Shown: positions 48,132 through 59,155, counted from the stretch's first letter. The stretch is DNA of 64,000 nt from Primulina eburnea (GCF_022965805.1 NC_133108.1:22659545-22723544), one strand, 5' to 3'. Numbers and translations are program-made. Notes: a model not told the origin generated them from the letters alone.

Positions 48132-50383
48132 TGTAACGTACCGTACTTTTCATACTCAAAATTTGCGGAAAAATTAAAAATTTCTTAAACATAAAATAAC
48201 ATTCAAAGTTTGTCAAAAAAAAATATCTCAACCAAGTCCCCCATAAGAAATGGTTGTTCCAAATAACCACAATAAAAGTTTCTCACGAAAGGTTTGCTCA
48301 AAGTATTTCCATCAAAATATGAAATCAGAGTAATTTAACATTTGCGTAAAAACTTAAACTTTGCGGTCCTCGGGTTAGCCTCCTGCTCAGTCCAAGCCTG
48401 CCCCTTTGTCGCCACCTCCGGTCTCCTCATCAACATATTCACCTGCATCGATCAAGTCTAGTGAGTCTAAATACTCAACACATATAAACTGGAATAACGA
48501 GTACTACGTAATAAAATCGCATGAAACTTTAAAATAGGACGTACATAACTTGAAACTTGTACTTGCGTAATAAACTTGAACATACGTACGTACATAACTA
48601 GACGTGCCATCAACATAAACTTCCATAAACATACTGCATACTTGAACATACATAACTTCATCATTTTTGCGTAGAGGATGTTTCAAAGCAAGTGACCCAT
48701 ACATAATAAACGCCTGATCAGACAAACCACAGTACTGGGCTGACAGAGACGTATCCACTGCCACATACATGAGATCCCCGTTCATAATTTAACGGGCTGG
48801 TTGGTCCCCGTTCATAATTTAACGCTTTCCAACCACGATCTAACCCGTTCATAATTTAACGGGGTAGAGAGGTCCTCGGCGACGTTCACCGACTTCCAAA
48901 CCCATTCATAATTTGGTCACGAGACAATTAGCATACCTCAAAAACTTAAAATATTTTCTTTTGCACGTCAACATACTTACTTGGCATTGAGGGATTCGTT
49001 GTACTTCGACTGGGGCCGTTGCTGCACATACTAACATGAATTTGCATACGTAACTTACATAACTTAGACGTAAATATCATACTTACTCTCAAGTTCGATC
49101 ATTTCTTAGGTCATTCCATAATTTCCCATGACACGACCTTGGTAACCCTTGCACTAAACCATGGCATCGAACCTCCAAGCATGCTAAATATTTTCTCCAA
49201 AATATGCAAGACACGGACCCCGTGCCCAGGTCCGGCTCCGGGTCCGTGTAGGTACTGTAAAAATGTTTGTGCAGAAAAGGGGAGACACGGACCCCGTGCT
49301 TAGGTCCGTGTAGGGGTCCGTGTAGACTCTGTAAAAAAAATGTCGGGCAGAAAAGGAGGGGCACGGACCCCGTGTCAGGGTCCGTGTGGGGTCCGTGTGG
49401 CTTCTAGCGGCTGAAACCTGCGAGAAGAAATCTTAAACTATGCATATTCCACCCAACAAACAACATGGAACACAAGTGGACACCTCAAGACCCATCCTGG
49501 ACTACTATAATATTGACTCAAACTTCTACAATCGCTTCCAAACAATCACACATCCTAAGCGACACAATAAACTCGTGGACACGAACTTGGCATAACGATC
49601 AAACGCTATGACCACTATTGAATACAATGGCCTAATGGCGCCAACCAACCCGTTGAACATCAACCCAACATCATAACAATCATACCTAAGCACAGCAACG
49701 ATCGCCCGTCTGTCCCCCACGAAGCCTGCAACCATAAAACTTGAAGAACACATCAATATCGTAAGTTTTCTGAAAATGCAGTTTGAGCAGTCGCACGAAA
49801 AATGCCATAACTCCCTCAATTTTTATCCAAACAACTCGAATTTTATATCAAATCGAAGGCATCGAAAAGTTCTACATTTTTAGCGTTGAAAGTTTTCTCA
49901 AAATATTAACCGAAAAATTGCAGTATTTTAAAAGACAGCAAAAACGTGAATTTGGTGATCCAAAAATCGTTTCAAACTTGATCTAAACACGATTGCTCAA
50001 ACTTCTACGCATCACACATGTATTTTTCGCATAAATTACAACACAACGCATAATATGACAAGATAGATGCATCAAGAACAGAATATACGTGCATTTTGAT
50101 ATTTAAAAATATCGTAACGACGACACCGAAGCGTAGATAGAGCGAGGCTTGATCCGGGACGAACGTGGCACCGTTTTCTTGCAATAAAATCCACCGAAAC
50201 TTGCTGGAAATTAAAGGGGAAGGGGCGGCTGCTTCTAGGCTAAGAACCCTAGTTTTTGCTCTCAAAAATTATAAAATTTTGAATGATAGAGTGTGTGTGT
50301 GTTTCTGCGCATACTAGTGTGTGTAGGCGTGTGTTTTAATATAATTAGGAGACTAATTTGCTTAATTAATAATTACAAGTTAA
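48132..50383 (-). repeat. 5' LTR of element C, cut by the Athila-like element
   Basis: Matches 40422-42748 at very high identity and then stops in TTACAAGTTAA (50383). The last 480 bases present in the 3' LTR are missing here and should lie beyond the Athila-like element. The GTTAA at 50379-50383 is the predicted TSD of that insertion. Confidence 0.93.
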
Positions 50384-51860
50384 TGATAAACATATAAATT
50401 GTACATTAATTAAATGTTTTATAATATAAATATATAGTTTTTGATTTATTAAATGTTTAAATATTATATGTTTTATAATAAATTGTATAAAATATAAGTT
50501 GTTGTGTAATTACAAGTTGTTACTATTTTTACAGGTTCGATAAAACAAGAATAAACTTGGCTTTTCATATGTGATTAAGATGATTCTTGGACCTGTAGAA
50601 AGTTGATGTTAATATCTACAATAATGATCGCAAGCATGAGATAAAAATCCTCTCACAATTGGGATCAAATTAAGAAACAAATAAAGTTACCAAAGGAGTG
50701 ACAGTTTTACCATGCTCTAGTATTTTGACCATATCTCTCAAAATACTTGGTCAAATGGTTTGAAAAAAATACCACAACTAGACAACTCAATTATACACAT
50801 GTTTCTTTTTATGTGAAGAAGCAAATTCGGAGAAGAAGATTTTCGAAAGTGATGTGTAATATAATATAATATTTTGGAACACCAATGAAGACTTATGTGT
50901 AAAAAAATTATATTTTATTTGTGGTTGTCTTCCCAAATTTGGCTATAAATAGGGGTGCATTGTAATGTACTGAGATATCCCTCATTCTATGAACAAACCT
51001 TTGAGTTCATAATATTTCTCTCTATATTTTTCCTTTATTTCTTCATTTAAATATAATTAGCATGATAATTTCATATTCAAAGTTTTACACTTTGAATAAT
51101 GAATAGCTAACTTCCTAAAGTTGAGATGAAAAGGTGAAACTCTCGGCATGATAATAAGGTTACTAAAAGGTAAGAATCTATGTTTTATATTATTTAATCA
51201 TTATTTATTGTTTATGTTATATTTATTTCTTTAAGTATTTTTATATCCTACTTATAAGTGGGAGTTTTGATTTATTGTTGTTATATGTTACACTAAATTC
51301 TTGGAACCATTTAAATGTTAGTTTGGTATTACCAACCATTTAAAGTGGATGCCTTGATTTATTATATATAAATATATCATAATATTAATTTCTTGGTACC
51401 ATTTAAATGTTAGTTTGGTTTTACCAACCATTTAAAGTGGGAACCTTGATTTAGTGTTTACAAATATATATAGCACAATAAATACTTGGCCACATTTATA
51501 AGTTTTGTTATATATTATATACTTATAGGATAATAATATATAACATAATATAAATATGATTATTTAATATATTGGAACCATTTTATTAAGTGGATTTCAA
51601 TATTGTTCGTTAATGTTAACTTTATTAAAATACCAAGAGTGGATCCTTTAATCTCAACTACTTAAATTAAAATTTGAACAATTAAAAATTACCAATTAAA
51701 GATTCAAACCATTAAAAGAAATAAAAAAACCAAAACAAAAATACATTGTAGTGGACTTGTAATTACCTTAGCTTCCCTGTGGATACGATATTCGGACTCA
51801 CCGAATTATACTACTTGTGGACAACCTGCTCTTGGGAGTACAACAATCAGAGTCGCAACA
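50384..51860 (+). repeat. 5' LTR of the Athila-like element
   Basis: Left end TGATAAAC where C's LTR stops matching; right end GTCGCAACA just before the primer site. Very AT-rich and non-coding. It contains two copies of a unit with TTGGAACCATTTAAATGTTAG-type sequence (about 51300-51355 and 51392-51450). A promoter-like TATAAATAGG is at 50943-50952. With no second LTR in the window, the left end rests on the loss of similarity to C. Confidence 0.8.
50943..50952 (+). promoter_or_regulatory. TATA box candidate in the Athila-like LTR
   Basis: TATAAATAGG about 900 bases before the LTR end, a good plant TATA box in an otherwise AT-rich LTR. If used, transcription would start near 50980. Confidence 0.45.
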
Positions 51861-51866
51861 AGTTTT

Positions 51867-51884
51867 TGGCGCCGTTTCCGGGGA
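51867..51884 (+). other. Primer binding site of Asp-tRNA type
   Basis: TGGCGCCGTTTCCGGGGA, six bases after the LTR end. This is the Asp-tRNA-type site characteristic of Athila elements, with one change from the form I remember. It separates this element clearly from A-F. Confidence 0.85.
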
Positions 51885-51939
51885 AGCATAATTTAATTTC
51901 AAGTCTATTTAATTTCCTTTATAGTTTATTTTTCTTTAT

Positions 51940-53604
51940 TTGAACTTTTATTGCTTTTGTGTGTTTTTATTACTTTGCATTTGCATGAGCATTTGGTCAC
52001 GTACACTTAGTGGTCGACTCATTCGAAATAACCCTTTATTTTTACAAAACATGGCGGAAGAACCCATCCAAGAAAATGAAGATGAAATTCAATCTCAACA
52101 TGATCATGATAGACGAAGAACACTTAGAGATCACATGAAACCTACACGTACTAGTGCACCTTCATGTCTAGTTTTTCCCCCTGATGCATCTCATTTCAAT
52201 TTTAAGCCTGGTATTATCCAACTTTTACCCAACTTTCATGGCTTAAATTCTGAAAATCCATACATGCATTTACGAGAGTTTGAAGAAGTGTGCAACACAT
52301 ATAATGATCTAAATTGTAGCATGAACACCATTCGACTTAAGCTTTTTCCTTTTTCTTTAAAAGATAAAGCTAAAACTTGGCTACAAAATCTTAGATCGGG
52401 ATCCATTCGAACTTGGGATGAATTGCAACAACAATTTTTGAAAAAGTTTTTTCCATCGCATAGAACAAATTCTTTCAAAAGGCAAATCATCACTTTCACT
52501 CAAAAACAAGGAGAAACTTTTTATCAGTGTTGGGATAGATACAAAGAATTGCTTAATCTTTGTCCACATCATGGTTTTGAAATTTGGAGAGTTGTTTCTC
52601 AATTTTATGAAGGCTTAACACCTAAAGATAGGCAAATGGTTGAATTTATGTGTAATGGAACATTTGAAGATAAAGATCCAAACGAGACAATTGAGTATCT
52701 CGATTCATTAGCTGAAAATGCTCAAAATTGGGATACTATAGGTACAATCGAACCATCAAACAAGATTCAATCTCCTACATCTGGTGGAGGTATGTACACT
52801 CTCAAAGATTAACATGATCTTCAAGCTAGATTTACCTCTTTGGCAAGAAAAGTTGAGGCACTTGAATTGAAAAATAATGGTCAATTAAAATCTGTTCAAG
52901 AAATTGTGTGTCACATCTGTTATACAAGTGATCATTTTACAAAAGATTGTCCCACTTTGCCCTCTTTTAAAGAATGTCTCCATGAACAAGTCAATGTTTT
53001 GAACAATTTCAAAAGGCCAAATTTTGAACCATTTTCTCAAAATTACAATCCAGGTTGGCGAAATCATCCAAATTTTAGCTGGAGGAATGATAATGCTGGA
53101 CAATTTCCGCAACCACATTTTCAAAATCAACAAAATTTTCGAAATTATGCACCTTATGTTCCTCCACCGAAAAGGAATTTGGAAGATTTATTGAATTCTT
53201 TCATTGCAAAGCAAGAGTCTATCAAAACTCAAACTGCTCAAACCATGACAGATTTGAAAGATACTCTTGCTAAATTTGCATCTGCACTTAATGTTCATGA
53301 AAAAGGTAAATTTCCTTCACAACCTCTGCCTAATCCAAAGGATCATCATTCACAAACTGTAACTTCTGGAACTCAACCGATGGATCAGGTAAAATCTGTT
53401 ATTACTCTTGGAAGTGGAAAGGTTGTGGAAAAATCCATTCTTGAACCTTGTGAAGATGATGATAAATCAACTTCAAAGGGTAAGAAAGTGGAACCCATAA
53501 CTTGCGAAGAGGAGGTTCAACAGACAGTGTCACCACCATTCCCTCATGCATTGAAAAATACAAAAAAATCAAATTTGAATTCTGATATATATGATTTTTT
53601 TTAA
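51940..53604 (+). pseudogene. Athila-type gag, one internal stop
   Basis: The core MHLREFEEVC, RLKLFPFSLKDKAKTWL, QQFLKKFFPSHRT and ETFYQCWDRYKELLNLCPHHG is the typical Athila gag signature. A start at 52051 (MAEEPIQ) is likely; the upstream Met at 51940 is possible. One TAA at 52810-52812, where Gln CAA is likely, separates the core from the second half. The second half has a CCHC knuckle (CHICYTSDHFTKDC, about 52909-52950) and a Lys/Glu-rich tail. The stop at 53602 is not the natural end, because the element reading continues to the protease. Confidence 0.9.
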
Positions 53605-56600
53605 CAAGTAAAAGTTAATATTCCTTTATTAGATGCAATAAAACAGGTACCATCATATGCCAAATTTTTGAAAGACTTGTGCACTGTGAAAAGAAAATTG
53701 AATGTGAAAAAGAAAGCATTTTTAGTCGAACAAGTAAGTGCAATCATTCAAAATAATAATACTTTGAAATACAAAGACCCAGGTTGTCCTACTATTTCTT
53801 GTATTATTGGAGAATGAAAAATTTAAAAAGCATTGATTGACCTTGGAGCTAGTGTGAATTTACTTTCATATTCAGTTTATCAAGAACTCAATCTAGGCGA
53901 GTTAAAACCTACTTCGGTAACACTTTTACTTGCTGATAGATCTGTTAAAGTGCCAAGAGGTATGGTAGAAGACGTGTTGGCCCAAGTTGATAACTTTGTA
54001 TATCCTGTCGATTTCATAGTTTTAGATACATAACCTATTGAAGCTTGTAATACAATTCTTGTAATTTTAGGTCGTCCATTTTTAGCAACTTCTAATGCTC
54101 TTATAAATTGCAGGAATGGAATAATGAAGTTGTCATTTGGTAACATGACCTTGGAGCTTAATGTGTTTAATCTTTGTAAGCAACCACATGACAAAGGAGA
54201 TGAAAGTGAAAATGAAAATCTTATTGAAACTCTTGTGGAAGAAAACATTCAAGAAGGGAGCTCTCGTGACCAATTAGATATTTGTTCAATTGATACTGTT
54301 AAAGAAAATATTGAAATTGATCTTGATGATTTTATTAGGTATCACCCGTTACCAAGATCAGAAAAGAATTTGAGGCAAAATATGAGAACAAAGACGGACC
54401 ACCCATATTGGAGTTAAAACCCTTGCCAGAAGAATTGAAGTATGCATTTCTTGGAGAAGATGAAACATATCCGGTGGTAATTTCTTCCAAACTATCAAGT
54501 AATCAAGAAGGTAAATTAGTTGATATGCTTAAAAGACATAAAAATGCAATTGGTTGGACACTAAAAGATCTTAAGGGCATTAATCCACTAATTTGCACTC
54601 ACAAAATTCACTTAGAAGAAAATTCTAAAACATCTCAACAACCACAAAGGAGATTAAATCCACACATGAAAGATGTTGTGAAAACTGAAGTTCTCAAACT
54701 ACTCGATGTTGGGATTATCTACCCTATTTCTGATAGTAAGTGGGTAAGCCCAACACAAGTAGTTCCAAAAAAATCTGGCATCACAGTGATAAAAAATGAA
54801 AAAGGTGAATTGTTAACAAGTCGAGTCCCATCTAGTTGGCGGATGTGTATTGATTATAGAAAATTAAATGACGCCACTAGAAAAGATCATTTTCCATTAC
54901 CATTTTTGGATCAAATTTTAGAAAGAGTAGCAGGTCATCCATACTACTGTTTTCTTGATGGATATTCAGGTTATTATCGAATTCCCATTGCACTCGAAGA
55001 TCAAGAAAAAACTACATTCACATGTCCTTTTGGAACATTTACATTTAGAAGGATGCCATTTGGATTATGCAATGCCCCAGCAACATTTCAAAGATGTATG
55101 CTAAGCATTTTTTGCGACATGGTTGAAAATTGTTTGGAAATTTTCATGGATGATTTAACTGTCTTTGGGAATACATTTGATAATTGTCTTGAAAATTTGG
55201 AAAAAGTTTTAAAAAGATGCGAGGAAAAAGGTCTTATTTTAAATTGAGAAAAATGTCATTACATGATTACTTCTGGAATTGTTTTGGGACATGTCGTGTC
55301 ATCTCATGGAATTGAAGTTGATAAAGCAAAAGTTGATGTCATTGCCAATTTACCCCCTCCAAAAACCATTAAAGAAATTCGCTCATTTTTGGGACATGCT
55401 GGATTTTATAGGAGGTTTATAAAGGACTTTAGTTTAATCTCTAAACCCATTTGTAATCTCTTAACAAAAGACACTGCATTTGAGTGGACTCAAGAATGTC
55501 AAAATGTTTTTGATAAAATCATTCGACATTTAACATCAGCTCCTATCATGCAACCTCCTGAATGGTCTTTACCATTTGAAATCATGTGCGATGCGAGTGA
55601 TTATGCAGTCGGTGCAGTACCGGGTCAAAGAAGAAACGGTAATTCATATGTGATATATTATGCAAGTAGAACTTTAAACAATGCTCAAATGAATTACTCC
55701 ACAACTGAAAAAGAACTACTTGCTGTAATATTTGCATTAGATAAATTTCTTTCTTATTTGATTGGATCAACGACTATTGTGTTTACTGATCATTCTGCTA
55801 TTAGATATTTGTTGACCAAACAGGATGCAAAGACACGACTGATACGATGGATTTTGTTGCTCCAAGAATATGACGTTGTGATCAAAGACAAAAAAGAAAC
55901 CGAGAATGTCGTAGCCGATCATTTATCGAGACTAGTAGCAGGATCATATTGTGAAATGACACCAATTAACGATAATTTTCCTGATGAACATCTATTTTCA
56001 GTTACTACTACACCTTGGTTTGCTAACATAGTAAATTTTCTTGTGACAGGAAAAATGCCACCGCAATGGATTTCCCAAGATAAAAGAAAATTTTTGAATG
56101 AGGTAAAAAACTTTTATTGGGATGATCCGTATCTGTTCAAATATTGTCCAGATCAAATTTTTCGACGTTGCATACTCGACAATGAGGTAAGTAGTGTCAT
56201 TAAATTTTGTCATTCAGAAGCATGCGGAGGACATTTTTCTTCAAAGAAAACGGCTGCAAAAATCTTGCAATGTGGATTTTATTGGCCCACTTTGTTTAAA
56301 GACACCCACGAAATCTGCAAGATCTATGAAATTGTCAAAAATTGGGTGCGATTTCAAAAAGAAACATGATGCCTTTGAATCATATCATTGAAATTGAAAT
56401 CTTTGACTGTTAGGGAATTGATTTTGTGGGACCTTTTCCACCGTCGTTTGGATACTTGTATATTTTAGTTGCAGTTGATTATGTTTCTAAATTGATAGAG
56501 GCAATTCCATGTCGAACAAATGATCATAAAATCGTCATCAAATTTTTAAAAGAAAATATTTTTAGTAGATTTGGAATTCCTCGAGCCATGATAAGTGATG

Positions 56601-57274
56601 GGGGAACTCACTTTGTTAATTAATGAAAAAATATGGTATTACTCATAAAGTAACTTCTCCTTATCATCCTCAAACAAATGGACAAGTTGAATTAGCTAAT
56701 AGGGAGATAAAGCAAATTTTGGAAAAAACTGTTAACTCAAATAGAAAATATTGGTCTCTACGACAGAAGTGATGCACTTTGGGCATATCGAACAGCTTTT
56801 AAAACATCATTGAATATGTCTCCCTATAGGTTGGAAAACATTGTCATTTGCCTGTGAAATTGGAACATAAAGATTATTGGGCGATCAAAACTTTAAATTC
56901 AAGCATGGATGATGCCAACAAATTGCGTAAATTGCAACTTAATGAACTTGATGAACTCAGAAATGACGCGTATGAGAATTCAAGGATTTATAAAGCAAAA
57001 ATCAAGTCATTTCATGATAAAAACAATTCTTAGAAAATCTTTTGAGATTGGTAAAAAAGTTTTGCTTTATAATTCTCGACTTCACATATTCCCAGGAAAA
57101 TTACGATCAAGATGGACAGGCCCATATTTTGTAAAGCATGTATATCCTTATAGAGCTGTGGATATTGAAAATCTCAAAAATGGTGATGTTTTTAAAGTGA
57201 ATGGACAAAGGCTTAAACCATTTTTGGAAAATGAAATATTTCAAGAAGAGTTTATTTCCCTTTCTGATCCTTAA
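53605..57274 (+). pseudogene. Athila-type pol (PR-RT-RH-INT), broken
   Basis: Retropepsin with DLGAS and NLLSYSVYQ (53838 on), typical of Athila, with stops near 53815, 53827 and 54031. RT 54408-55247 with the RMCIDYRKLN and FLDGYSGYYRIPI motifs, and FMDD as catalytic centre near 55147. A stop at 55245 falls before the RNase H (55263-56000; [25 protein letters not shown]). The integrase zinc domain is degenerate (its second Cys pair is incomplete near 56330). The core has [18 protein letters not shown] and NREIKQILE, with stops at 56621 and 56770. The C-terminus ends near 57274. The RT ORF is separated from the protease ORF by a frame shift near 54400. Confidence 0.9.
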
Positions 57275-57445
57275 ATTTTATGTTGCATTTAATTTTGTTT
57301 GTTTTTATTTCAGGTTTCATTAATCTTTTTATTTCCCGGTTAAATGGCGGATAACGGTACTCTGTGACTCTCATAGTCGGTTAAATCAGTTTCCCACAAT
57401 TGCTGATACAAAAAATTAAAAAAAATCATTTCTTTTCTTTTCAAA
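57275..57445 (+). other. Spacer after pol with an acceptor-like site
   Basis: Non-coding, T-rich. GTTTTTATTTCAG (57301-57313) is a good plant 3' splice-site match. In Athila elements env-like ORFs are reported to be expressed by splicing, so this site could serve the ORF at 57446. No donor has been identified. Confidence 0.4.
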
Positions 57446-57991
57446 ATGGATGAAATTCTCTCAAAAATTTGTAAATATTTTCCCTCTGTTTCTGAAAATG
57501 TTCTAAGAAAAGTTTATGCAGGAAGGTGTGAAAGATTGAGATTGCTAATGCAAAAAGGAATTCCAGAAGATATTCGTCTTGTAATAGAAGCTAAGGTTCG
57601 ATTAGGAGGAGAAGTTCCACAATCATTGCTCATTCGTTATTTGCCTGGATTAGGAAAAAGCACTTATGCGAAAAAACGAAGAGCCAAAAGTTTAGGGGTT
57701 TGTCATAAGTGTGCAAGATGGACTGGTGACAAACGATGCACATCTTTGGGATGTGTTTCCATTAACAGAGAAGATAAAATTTGTTTCATTAAGAATTGGC
57801 TGAGTAAAGAGTATTTAGATAACATCTTATTGACTCTTGAGACGCATTCTAATGGACATGTGCATATTGAGCTTCTCCGTTTATGGAAACAATTCCAAGA
57901 TGAGCGTCATAGTCTTGGAAATCCGACTAAAAAAGACCCTGTTTGCCAATTTATAAGAAAATTGGATGGGAAGCATATCCTCAACTCATAG
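57446..57991 (+). CDS. Basic four-cysteine protein resembling carlavirus-type nucleic-acid-binding proteins
   Basis: 181 codons, intact, with a good start context (AAAATGGA). Residues 1-65 are helical-looking with many Leu and Arg. A Gly/Ser/Tyr-Ala segment (69-75) leads into a basic stretch KKRRAK (76-81), followed by a zinc-finger-like C86-x2-C89-x8-C98-x4-C103. The rest (104-181) is mixed, with a few hydrophobic stretches. The order 'GxSxYAxxRRA, then CxxC...CxxxxC' is that of the cysteine-rich nucleic-acid-binding proteins (Pfam Viral_NABP) of carlaviruses and relatives, which act as silencing suppressors and, in one studied case, as a nuclear transcription factor. I infer homology from this pattern only; it could also be a plant or element protein with a converged motif. 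It is longer than the usual 10-16 kDa viral proteins. Confidence 0.55.
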   Translation: MDEILSKICKYFPSVSENVLRKVYAGRCERLRLLMQKGIPEDIRLVIEAKVRLGGEVPQSLLIRYLPGLGKSTYAKKRRAKSLGVCHKCARWTGDKRCTSLGCVSINREDKICFIKNWLSKEYLDNILLTLETHSNGHVHIELLRLWKQFQDERHSLGNPTKKDPVCQFIRKLDGKHILNS

Positions 57992-58200
57992 AAGGTGTTG
58001 AAGCCGTTTCTGGACGTAAAACCAGAGGAAAATTGTGAGCCACAATCACACTACTGTTTATATGCATGTGTGTCATTATTGTTTTTACTATTTATTCTGT
58101 TTACAGCTGTGACCCATAATTTTGTTATGATAACATGTTACCCCTATAAAATCTCTCATCTTTCTCTCTATTTTCGCAAACCAAAAAAGAAAGTAAAAAC
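57992..58200 (+). other. Spacer between the two extra ORFs with an acceptor-like site
   Basis: Contains GTTTTTACTATTTATTCTGTTTACAG (58081-58106), a pyrimidine-rich run ending in TTTACAG that would be a strong plant splice acceptor, 95 bases before the LOG-like start. No ORF of note. Confidence 0.4.
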
Positions 58201-58839
58201 ATGGCTGGATCCTCTACACAGACATTGAAAGATATTTGTGTATTTTGTGGGTCGAGTCCTGGAAAAAATGAAGTGTTTGTAGAAGCAGCGAATAATCTTG
58301 GAAAGATATTGGCTGAGAGAAAAATTCACTTGGTATATGGGGGAGGTAATATTGAGTTAATGAGATCTGTTTCAACATCTGCTCATCTTGGAGGTAGTCA
58401 GGTTTTGGGTATTATTCCTACAGCTTTAGCTGAAGGAAATATTACAGGTGTTACGATTGGGGAGGAATTAAAAGTTTCTTCTATGTATGAAAGAATCACT
58501 CAAATGATTGAAAATTCTGATGCTTTTATCGCACTACCAGGTGGTTTTGGTACATTAGAAGAAATTTTTCACATTGTTTCTTGGGCACAACTTAATATCC
58601 ATAATAAACCTGTGGGCTTGTTGAATAACAATAATTATTATGACAGTTTGTTGACATTTATTGATAAAGCTGTGGAACAGAATTTCATTTCAGAAAATTC
58701 ACGACAGATGCTCATCTGTGCTTCGACTGCCGACCAATTAATTAATGATTTGGAAGCTTTTGTTCATAAGCCTTATCCGGTGATAACAAAGATCAATTGG
58801 TCGCAATCAAGCAGTAAGAAAAGAAAGTTGGATCATTGA
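58201..58839 (+). CDS. Intronless LOG-like cytokinin riboside 5'-monophosphate phosphoribohydrolase
   Basis: 212 codons, uninterrupted, start context AACATGGC. LOG enzymes hydrolyse cytokinin nucleotides to the active free bases in the cytosol. The whole LOG fold is present: ICVFCGSS (12-19), VYGGG (45-49), a VLGIIPTAL strand (68-76), Arg98, and the family signature PGGFGTLEE (113-121) with Glu121; WAQL, KPVGLLN and YYDSLLTFIDKAVE follow. Length equals normal plant LOGs. Oddities: in the loop after the GGG the two Gly of GGGSxGLMG are replaced by Glu52 and Arg55, which may lower activity, and a basic tail SSSKKRKL (203-210) looks like a nuclear signal. Plant LOG genes have several introns while this copy has none, so it descended from an mRNA. 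A polyadenylation-like AATAAA lies at 58887. Confidence 0.85.
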   Translation: MAGSSTQTLKDICVFCGSSPGKNEVFVEAANNLGKILAERKIHLVYGGGNIELMRSVSTSAHLGGSQVLGIIPTALAEGNITGVTIGEELKVSSMYERITQMIENSDAFIALPGGFGTLEEIFHIVSWAQLNIHNKPVGLLNNNNYYDSLLTFIDKAVEQNFISENSRQMLICASTADQLINDLEAFVHKPYPVITKINWSQSSSKKRKLDH

Positions 58840-58943
58840 TTCAAAAGTCGTGGATTGGTTTGCGTTTGTTTCAGTGTGTTATCTTCAATAAAATTCCAGG
58901 TGATATCTCTTTCATTATGTACTCTTTATTAATAGTTATTTCG
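58840..58943 (+). other. 3' flank of the LOG-like ORF
   Basis: About 100 bases without coding content, including AATAAA at 58887-58892. Confidence 0.4.
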
Positions 58944-58985
58944 ACATTAGGGACAATGTCATATTCTGATTGGGGAGAGAAAAAA
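58944..58985 (+). other. Athila-type 3' signature and polypurine tract
   Basis: ACATTAGGGACAATGT followed by TTGGGGAGAGAAAAA (58970-58984). Athila/Tat elements commonly have a 'ggacaatgt...grey purine run' just before the 3' LTR. Its presence downstream of the LOG-like ORF places both extra ORFs inside the element. Confidence 0.6.
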
Positions 58986-58995
58986 TTAAAAAAAA

Positions 58996-58996
58996 A

Positions 58997-59062
<66 letters not shown>
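58996..59062. repeat. TA microsatellite
   Basis: About 30 TA units with a TT interruption near 59031-59034, between the purine tract and the copia-type insertion. Confidence 0.9.
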
Positions 59063-59063
<1 letters not shown>

Positions 59064-59115
59064 AATAAAATCATGTTTATTGCTTGTATCTTTATAATTT
59101 TTGCAAAAATATCAT

Positions 59116-59155
59116 ATTCCGAGATTCAGTTTAGTGACAAACTGAATCTCGGAAT
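59116..59155. other. Perfect 17-bp inverted repeat with 6-nt loop
   Basis: ATTCCGAGATTCAGTTT (59116-59132), loop AGTGAC, then the exact complement (59139-59155). It ends two bases before the copia-type LTR. Confidence 0.95.

Larger units (their letters stand above)
40422..50383 (-). mobile_element. Young, nearly intact Tekay-like chromovirus C with an intron
   Basis: 3' LTR 40422-43226, purine tract, pol and gag on the minus strand (43263-47894), Met-type primer site, and 5' LTR 48132-50383 that is cut by the Athila-like element. The LTRs are almost identical. Only two stops and two homopolymer frame slips disable the coding region. A predicted intron separates gag from protease. The left flank ATCCT is the expected TSD; its partner would be outside the window. 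Confidence 0.93.
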
